Shown: positions 57,975-64,000 of the stretch, piece by piece
Layout of the letters: every line of letters begins with the position of its first letter
Numbering within the stretch: the first letter of the stretch is position 1
Origin: Balamuthia mandrillaris
Taxonomy: Eukaryota; Discosea; Longamoebia; Balamuthiidae
DNA length: 64,000 bases
NCBI GenBank assembly: GCA_031835245.1
Contig: JAVKOQ010000019.1
Span: forward strand, 79,501-143,500
Reading direction: 5' to 3'
Position numbers and translations under genes: made by a program
The notes under the pieces: model-generated
The model's database searches: none
What the model was told of the DNA's origin: nothing
The model's input: the letters and a program-made list of their open reading frames with translations, nothing else

Positions 57975-59844
57975 ATGATGGACGCGGTACGTTTGCTTGA
58001 TGTTTTTTTATTCTTTGTTTCTCTCTTTGTTTTTTTTTCTCTCTCTTCATGTCCAAATTTTTTGGAGGTGTTTTGGATGGGGATCAGATAGATGAACGTT
58101 AATCTTTCCTTTTTTTAAAAAAAAAAAATAAATCATTTGCAGCAACAGACATCGACTACATCGCAAAAGGCAGTCTTGGTGCAAAATATTTCCCCCAACG
58201 CCACGGAAAAGACTGTGACCGACTTTTTCTCCTTCTGTGGCAAAATTACCTCCCTTAAACTCACTGTGTTGGTTTTCCCTCTTTTCTCTACTTTTCCTTT
58301 TTGTCGTTGCGCGCGCTCTCTCCCTCTCTCTCTTTCTCTCTCTTTTTTTCTCTCTCTTTTTTTCTCTCTCTCTTTTTCTTTACATTCTTTTGCTTCCTTT
58401 TCTGTTTGGCTTTGTTTTATTCTCTTCTTTTTTATTTGCCCTTGTTCGTATCTATTGTCTCTTTTTCTTTCACCTCTCCTCTTTTCTCCCCCTCGCTCTC
58501 TCCCTCCCTCTCCCTCTCCCTCTCCTCTCTCTCTCTCTCTCTCTTCTCTTTGTAACTTCCTCTCTTTGCGTGTTCTCTGCAAACAGTGACGAGGAAGGAA
58601 CAAAGCATGCTTTGGTGGTGTTCGAGTCAGAAGCCGCAGCTAAGACTGCCCTCCTTCTCTCCAACGCTCTCATCGTGGACAGGCCCATTACCGTAGTGCC
58701 TGCTGGAGCTGAGAGCGGTGCTGAACTGCCAGAGGGCACCTCTACTACCACTTTGCACGGCAGCCAAATTGAGAACAAGCCTCATCAGCTTCCGCCCGAG
58801 CAAAGGGTTATTCCTTTCTTTTCTCTGTTCCTTTTCTCTTTCTTTTTCTCTCTTTTTCTCTCTATCCGTTTTTCTCCCCTTCTCATTTGCATTTATTATG
58901 GACTTAAACTGTGTTTATCTAATGATAGACGCACACTTCGGTGATAGCCAGCATGATTGCCGCAGGATATATGGTTGGCGCCGAGGCCATCCAAAAAGCC
59001 AGAGAATACGATGGTTTCCTATCTCTCCTCCTTCCTTTCTCCTCCCTTCCCCACAAAACACCCCAACTTGGCAAAGACGATGACTCTTGTCCTTTTCTTT
59101 TCTCTCTTCCTCTTTGTTGTTGTCATTGTTGTTTTCTTTTCTTTTCTTTCGGTGGTTGTTTCTTTCGAAAACAAAAACAACAAACACAGAAGCACACTCA
59201 ATTTCTGTTCAATTAAAAGTGGGAGCGCAGGCCATCAAGGCCAAAGCCTCCGAGATCGACCAGCAGTACAAGATCAGTGAGACAGCCTCCTCCTGGGCTT
59301 CCTATTTGGCCAGCGCTGCCAGCGCCACCACTGCCGCCGCGTCTGCCAAGTGGCAGGAGCTCGACCAGGCCGTTGGCATCAGCGACACCGCCTCCTCCAT
59401 TCGACAGACCAGCGGGCAGTTACTTCAACAGGTATTTGTTTCTCTCTGACTTTTTTTCTGACAATTCTGATGAAACGATTACAACAGGTAATGGAAAGTG
59501 AACCAGTGGTAAGCACCAAGGAAGGCTTCAAGACAGCTGGCAGGGAGCTCTCTCAAGTGGCCCAACAGGCCAAGAGCGAGACCATGCGGCTCTTCCAGGA
59601 AGAGGGCGTTTTGAAGACAGCCTCCGAAAAGGTCAAAGAAGGCAACGCCATGGTCAGCGGCGCTGTCAAGAACATCAGCGAGGACACCGCCAGGCTCATT
59701 CACGAGAAGAAGGTGGCCAAGGGCATGGCCGTTAGCGATGAGGAAGGAGAGGAGAGAGAAGAGAGCGAGCTGAGGCAACAAGAGCAACAGGCGGGAGAAG
59801 AACAAAAGGAGGAGAAGGAAGGCGAGGAGAAGGAGCAACAGTAA
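57975..59844 (+). CDS. RRM-domain protein, Vip1/BPA1-like (336 residues)
   Basis: Exons 57975-57986, 58143-58267, 58587-58806, 58929-59013, 59220-59431 and 59488-59844 sum to 1011 nt. After a tiny first exon (MMDA) there is an RNA-recognition motif whose RNP2 strand is AVLVQNISPNATEKTVTDFFSFCGKI and whose later half is HALVVFESEAAAKTALLLSNALIVDRPITVV. This is the layout of fission yeast Vip1 and plant BPA1-like (ACD11-binding) proteins. A short hydrophobic helix (SVIASMIAAGYMVGAEAI) follows, then helical Ala/Gln/Ser-rich repeats (WASYLASAASATTAAASAKWQ, DTASSIRQTSGQLLQQ, LSQVAQQAKSETMRL) and an acidic C-terminus. Partner proteins in plants link lipid-transfer and cell-death control; the role here is unknown. 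Intron 2 is the 319-bp CT-rich region. Confidence 0.88.
58310..58553 (+). repeat. CT/CTTT-rich pyrimidine tract in RRM-gene intron 2
   Basis: Imperfect CT, CTTTTT and CCCT units fill most of the 58268-58586 intron, pyrimidine on the sense strand. The whole stretch lacks G runs and gives Ser/Leu/Phe spurious ORFs. Confidence 0.9.
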
Positions 59845-59971
59845 TTGTTGTTTGCCGATGTTTAGAGATTATTAGGAGTGGTTACCTACTCCACCTGAAC
59901 TCTTGTTTTTTTTTCCCCTTCGTTTTTAAATGTGAATAGTTGATATCACCATCACCACGGACTTCCTCGCG

Positions 59972-60015
<44 letters not shown>

Positions 60016-60065
60016 TTCTCCTTTCTTTTCTTTCTCGCTCCCTTTTTTCCGCTTCTCTCTTTTTC

Positions 60066-60075
60066 GTCGACAATT
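60066..60075 (+). promoter_or_regulatory. Candidate promoter motif GTCGACAATT (phosphate carrier, distal copy)
   Basis: One of four exact GTCGACAATT decamers in the window, 242 bp upstream of ATG 60308. The others are at 60126, 45955 and 34169; all are intergenic. Confidence 0.5.
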
Positions 60076-60125
60076 GCGAGGAGTCAAATCCATCTTTTTT
60101 AAGGACTTGGAACGAGGGGCCGTTT

Positions 60126-60135
60126 GTCGACAATT
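60126..60135 (+). promoter_or_regulatory. Candidate promoter motif GTCGACAATT (phosphate carrier, proximal copy)
   Basis: Second decamer in the same promoter, 182 bp upstream of the start codon and 60 bp from the first. Confidence 0.5.
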
Positions 60136-60307
60136 AATTCGGATTTATTTGGTGTTTTTGGTTTTACTTTCTTTTTCTTTCTTTTCCCCGTTTCTCTCTC
60201 AGCTCGCTAGTTGCCCTGCCCCCCTTTTGTCCCCCCTCCTTTTTTTTTTTAAAGCGTGCCCTCCGCGCTCCGCCCTCAATCTTTCTCACACACACACACA
60301 CGCAAAA

Positions 60308-61264
60308 ATGTCCGCTGCTTCTGCCCCTGCTCCTCGTCCTTTCGGTCTTCGTGACCCCAGCTTCTACGGCAAGTGCATGTTGGGAGGTGTGCTGGCCTGC
60401 GGTTTGACCCACGCCTCCGTGGTGTCCCTGGACGTGGCCAAGTGCCGAGCTCAGGCCCACGCCAAGTCTGGCCGCTGGCCCGGTGCCTTGACCGCCGGCC
60501 TGCGCAAGATTGCCGCCGAGGAAGGAGCTGCCGGCCTTCGTGTTGGATGGGTGCCCACCTTGTTCGGCTACGGAGCTCAGGGTCTCTTCAAATTCGGCCT
60601 TAACGAGCTGTTCATCGATCTCTACAAGAACGCCATCGGCGGAGCGGACAAGTTGGACACTCAGTGGAAGAAGATGGCTCTCTGGGCTGCCGCCTCTGGC
60701 TCTGCCGAGATCTTTGCCGACATTGCTCTCTGCCCCTTTGAGATGACCAAGGTCAAGATGCAGGTCACCCTCCCCGGAGACGCCGGCGCTGTTGGCACCA
60801 GGATGCTGCCTGCCATGGGACAGATGTACGCTAACCGCGCTGACACCAAGTTCCCCTTTGGCTCCTTGACTCCCTTGTGGGGACGTCAGGTCCCTTACAC
60901 CATGATCAAGTTCGTGGGCTTCTACATGACCGCTGAGTGGATCTACGAGCAAATCCATAAGCACACCGGCAAGGCCAAGAACGATCTCTCCAAGGCTGCT
61001 CAGCTGTCCATCACCTTCGCCTCTGGCTACTGGGCCGGCATCTTCTGCGCCATCGCCACTCAGCCCATGGACAACCTTGTCTCCATGAAGGGCAACCCCA
61101 TCAACAGGGACAAGGGATGGGGAGAGATGGCCAGGGAGATGGGTGTTAAGAACCTTTTCACCAAGGGTCTCGGCACTCGTGTCATCATGATTGGTACCCT
61201 CACCGGCCTCCAATGGTGGATCTACGGCACCTTCAAGAGCATCATGGGCTTTGGCACTCAGTAA
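60308..61264 (+). CDS. SLC25A3: Mitochondrial phosphate carrier (318 residues), intronless
   Basis: It imports inorganic phosphate with a proton into the mitochondrial matrix for ATP synthesis. A single exon. Three Solcar repeats: GVLACGLTHASVVSLDVAKCRAQAHAKSG (repeat 1), ASGSAEIFADIALCPFEMTKVKMQ (repeat 2) and FASGYWAGIFCAIATQPMDNLVSMKGN (repeat 3). The phosphate-carrier hallmarks are GWVPTLFGYGAQGLFKFGLNELF and PLWGRQVPYTMIKFVGFY. Repeat 1 has SLD where most have PLD, as in other phosphate carriers with relaxed first signatures. Almost all third positions are C or G (GCC, AAG, CTC), more extreme than in neighbouring genes, indicating high expression. The ATG at 60308 follows an A-rich CACACGCAAAA leader. 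No intron interrupts it, although nearly all neighbours have several. Confidence 0.96.
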   Translation: MSAASAPAPRPFGLRDPSFYGKCMLGGVLACGLTHASVVSLDVAKCRAQAHAKSGRWPGALTAGLRKIAAEEGAAGLRVGWVPTLFGYGAQGLFKFGLNELFIDLYKNAIGGADKLDTQWKKMALWAAASGSAEIFADIALCPFEMTKVKMQVTLPGDAGAVGTRMLPAMGQMYANRADTKFPFGSLTPLWGRQVPYTMIKFVGFYMTAEWIYEQIHKHTGKAKNDLSKAAQLSITFASGYWAGIFCAIATQPMDNLVSMKGNPINRDKGWGEMAREMGVKNLFTKGLGTRVIMIGTLTGLQWWIYGTFKSIMGFGTQ

Positions 61265-61368
61265 ACTCTGATAACACTATTAAAAAACCCTTTCACTCTT
61301 TTTGTTTTACCCCGACAATCATTTATTTCGTCTCAACTTTCTTTCTTTCTCTTCACCACCATTAAACG

Positions 61369-64000
61369 TTAAAAGTAATCATCATCGACGAAGATGGTGA
61401 TCCCTGTTTCTTTCACCCGTTCTGCTTTCCCGCCTTTGCCTCCTTTTCTGTGGGCACCATCCAGGCGGTGTACTTTTGTCAAAGGGGGCAGTGATTGGGT
61501 GAAGTAACGCTGGTCGGCAAGTCCAGGATCTTCGCTGACGTCGCTCACGATGACAATGTCTCCGTTTCGCAGCTTCAACGCTCCGCCTTTCTTGTTGTTT
61601 GTTGCTGCCTTTTTCCTCTTCCTCCGTTGTTGTTGCTGCAGGGGCTGTTTTGTCTCTTCTTCCTTTGCCTCGCTTTCTTCCTGGGTTGGAGGCACGGACA
61701 AAGGAGTAGCCAAGAAGGCCCATGTACGTTTGAACGGGAAGTACTTGATTACGGTAAGATACTCTCGTGGAATGTTGTAACGTTGAGACATGGATTCAGC
61801 CAGCACTTCAGCGGCACTAACTCCTTCTCCATCGTTGGCGTTAAACCAGAACTCATCCGCCGGCAAAACGAAGCGCTGTTGCTTCGAATCTCTGCGATAA
61901 ACGTACAACAAAGTTGGCGGTTGTGATTGTTTGTTGCTGTCGGTAGTTGAAGAAGGGTCAGGATTGGTGAGGACTTGAACAGTTACTGTAGAGTCGTCGG
62001 AGAGATGAAGCCGTTTCAAGGGCTTGTTATCATCCTGCAGTAACGTTCCTCCATGCCATAACCGCAAATGCTCTGGTGATTGCTTTATAAAGTTTTTTTT
62101 TCTACACGGTCAGAAAGGGAGGAGATGAAAGAAGCGAAGTAAAAAGAAGAGAAAGGAAAGAAAGAAGAGAAAGGCGTACCACATGATTGAGAGCAGCTTG
62201 TCCCAACAAAATAGTTTTAAGGTCGACAAGAGTGGCCGTGTTTACCGTCTCAATGTCGCAGAGAGGGGTTGCAAAGAAAGGGCAGTTGTCCTCAAGCTGT
62301 CCACCTGTCGTAAAGTAGGAAGAAAGATGAAAAGCTGGAGAGCCCAATTGTTTGACTTGTTCTTCGATGGGAAGAATTTCGCTGCTTTGCTCGCCAGGCA
62401 ATGCGGTGCTTTCCTTTGATGAAGCTCCTTCTTCAACTTTTTGTTGTTGGTTTGAGGGATCTTCAGGCAAGAGAGAATCTGTCACATAAAGTTGACAGCG
62501 AAGAGAGATTTGGCCTTTTACCGGAGGCTAAACGGAACCATGAGAATTCTGTTAAAAAATTGTTTTTAAAATAAAAACAAGTAACGTAAACGTACTTTGC
62601 CTTCCTCCAACCAAAGCGTGTCTCCGTCGAGAACGTTTTCATGCGCCAGAGTTGCTTCTTCATCGTAAAAGAGAGCGGCTGGATTGGACCAGATATCCGT
62701 TCTACGCAGCCTGTAGCGCTCTGGGTTGAGCTCGAACACACTCGCCATTTCCTTTTTACTTTTTGTTGTTTGTTAGTATTTTAATAGAACAGTAGAGTAA
62801 AGGGACGGAGAGGAGAGAGGAGAGAGGAGAGAGGAGAGAGGAGAGAGGAGAGAGGAGAGAGGAGGAGAGGAGAGAGGAGAGAGGAGAGAGAGAGAGGAGA
62901 GAGGAGAGAGGAGAGAGGAGAGAGGAGAGAGGAGAGAGAGGAGGAGAGGAGAGAGGAGAGAGGGAAAGAGAGGAGAGAGAGGAGAGAGGAGAGAGGAGGA
63001 TACCATTTGGCGATTGTTGCGTTCTTGGGCACAGTAATTGTAACAGGATGGTCCTTGCTAGCAAAAGCACCAGCAAACCTAATGCTGAGTAGCGGTATGC
63101 CATCCTCATTCACTGCTTCTTCCATCATCATTCCGTCCTCCCCTGCATCGGCAGCAACTGCGTTCCGCTCTACGATGACACGATCACCAGTACCAATACC
63201 GGCTGCGTTCAAGCGCAATGACTCATCTCTAAACAGCGAACCAGGGCTTCCTCCTGGCAACGTTCTTCTCAACCGACATGCATCGTAGTTGTTGCTCAAC
63301 TTAAAGATTTCCACAGTTCTTCTTTCTGCTTCATCCTTCCTCTTTTTGTCATCCTCCTCATTTTCTTGTGCTTCTTGATCCCCCGCAGAAGAAGAGGTCA
63401 GAGAAGCAATCAAATGAGGTATAATAGCAGCTTTGAGTTGAGCAACGGTGGCATCTTTCGGTACCTCCACGAAGAAGAACGAAGAGGAATTTCGTACTCC
63501 AGATTCAGGAAGCCCCGTGTAGGCATCTGTCACAAAGACCTGCACAGCAGATGCACGGGCTTCATAGACAGCCCACGCGCACGATGCTCTCAAGCATGCC
63601 GCCACGTCTTCGTCTGGAGTAACTTGGCTCAACATTGTCGGCGACAATGATGACGATAAAAGTGGCCATTCTTCCAAAGAAAGAAGAGACGGAAGAACGG
63701 AAGAGGGAGAGTCTTTGTCATCGTCGTCAAAGATGATGCCAAGTTCTTTTAGAGAGAGCTCATCGCGAAGAAGTGGAACAGGGGGCTGGCCGGGTGTCCC
63801 TTCTCTGCACAAAAACAAACGATTCGCTTGAGAAGAAGAAGGGATTCCCGAAAGCTTGGCCAGTTCTTGCTTCAATGATGCCAACGTTGATGATGCGCTC
63901 GTCTGCACTTCGTAAGTTGCTCGCGTCCATACTCCGCTGTGAAGAAGAAAGAGGGGAGTGATGGCGTCCTTCTCGTGTTCGTTCTCGACATCTTTATCTT
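61369..64000 (-). CDS. Ubiquitin-fold repeat protein, USP40-like C-terminal region (5' partial)
   Basis: Open at the window end, where the frame DKDVENEHEKDAITPLFLL continues beyond base 64000. Rebuilt exons are 63004-64000, 62596-62758, 62180-62527 and 61369-62070, all GT-AG and in phase. Several ubiquitin-like units are visible: STLASLKQELAKLSGIP with LKELGIIFDD; KDATVAQLKAAIIPHL with LNAAGIGTGDRVIVE; YDEEATLAHENVLDGDTLWLEEGK; TATLVDLKTILL with LRLWHGGTLLQDDNKPLKRL; and a last unit with SAAEVLAESMSQRYNIPREYL ending KLRNGDIVIVSD. The C-terminus is TGITIFVDDDYF. This series of Ubl folds with short E-rich linkers resembles the C-terminal half of the deubiquitinase USP40. The catalytic domain would lie upstream of the window, so the assignment is moderate. 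Intron 62759-63003 is a (GAGAG)n purine tract (CT on the sense strand). Confidence 0.7.
62809..62998. repeat. (GGAGAGA)n tract in the USP40-like intron
   Basis: About 190 nt of seven-base GGAGAGA units with shorter GAGA interruptions, filling most of the 62759-63003 intron and reading as TCTCTCC on the sense strand. Confidence 0.92.

Larger units (their letters stand above)
59845..60307. promoter_or_regulatory. Promoter region of the phosphate carrier, with two GTCGACAATT sites and (CT)n
   Basis: 463 bp. A (CT)n run lies at 59975-60014. CGTCGACAATTG at 60065-60076 and TGTCGACAATTA at 60125-60136 are 60 bp apart. A T-run and (CA)n follow at 60240-60302, just before ATG 60308. The double motif and the C-rich codon use of the downstream gene fit a strong promoter. 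Confidence 0.6.

Overview
This is a stretch of nuclear DNA from a eukaryote, most likely a unicellular protist that I cannot place more precisely. Nearly every gene is cut by spliceosomal GT-AG introns of about 50 to 900 bp. Two Pol III tRNA-Asp genes are present. Most products have clear eukaryotic homologues: TOR kinase, a PGAP1-type GPI-inositol deacylase, DDX51-type helicase, proprotein convertase, mitochondrial carriers and a USP40-like ubiquitin-fold protein. TAA, TAG and TGA all act as stops. Genes are packed tightly on both strands; TOR and its convergent neighbour end 27 bp apart. For most genes I rebuilt the exon chains by hand, requiring GT-AG borders, phase continuity and homology. 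The summed exon lengths are multiples of three in almost every case.

Layout. 1-5561 (+): 3' part of TOR (HEAT end, FAT, FRB, kinase, FATC). 5589-8247 (-): unknown helical protein. 8534-10047 (-): CoA/adenine-nucleotide type mitochondrial carrier. 10281: tRNA-Asp. 10485-15091 (-): a C2 / F-box / parallel beta-helix protein. 15336-16616 (-): unknown membrane protein. 16889-18360 (+): unknown 423-aa protein. 18432-19771 (-): 2OG-Fe(II) oxygenase. 20121-20921 (+): small secreted protein. 21015-22980 (-): METTL23-like methyltransferase with a 921-bp purine-repeat intron. 23088-23578 (-): MAPEG protein with a frame break. 23.9-25.0 kb: relic DNA transposon with inverted arms and a decayed DDE transposase. 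25340-26555 (+): protein isoaspartate methyltransferase. 26608-31354 (-): PGAP1. 31522-33902 (+): METTL25/RRNAD1-like methyltransferase. 34485-35793 (+): F-box/SPRY protein. 36517-37506 (-): intronless F-box/ankyrin protein. 37692: second tRNA-Asp. 37857-39061 (+): unknown. 39454-41629 (-): kexin/furin-type protease. 41934-43223 (+): uroporphyrinogen decarboxylase. 43270-45886 (-): DDX51. 46509-50039 (+): a membrane-anchored FG-repeat protein resembling POM121. 50456-52519 (-): disordered protein. 53323-54154 (+): universal stress protein. 54290-56589 (+): tRNA pseudouridine synthase. 56.6-57.4 kb (+): membrane protein. 57975-59844 (+): Vip1/BPA1-like RRM protein. 60308-61264 (+): mitochondrial phosphate carrier. 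61369-64000 (-): C-terminal part of a ubiquitin-fold protein, open at the window end.

The genes do not form one pathway. Themes that recur are ubiquitin-ligase adaptors (three different F-box architectures), class I methyltransferases (four) and RNA modification. The most distinctive points are the POM121-like protein, the C2-F-box-beta-helix architecture, the transposon relic, a recurring GTCGACAATT-type promoter motif, and the tendency of intronic microsatellites to lie with the pyrimidine strand as the sense strand.
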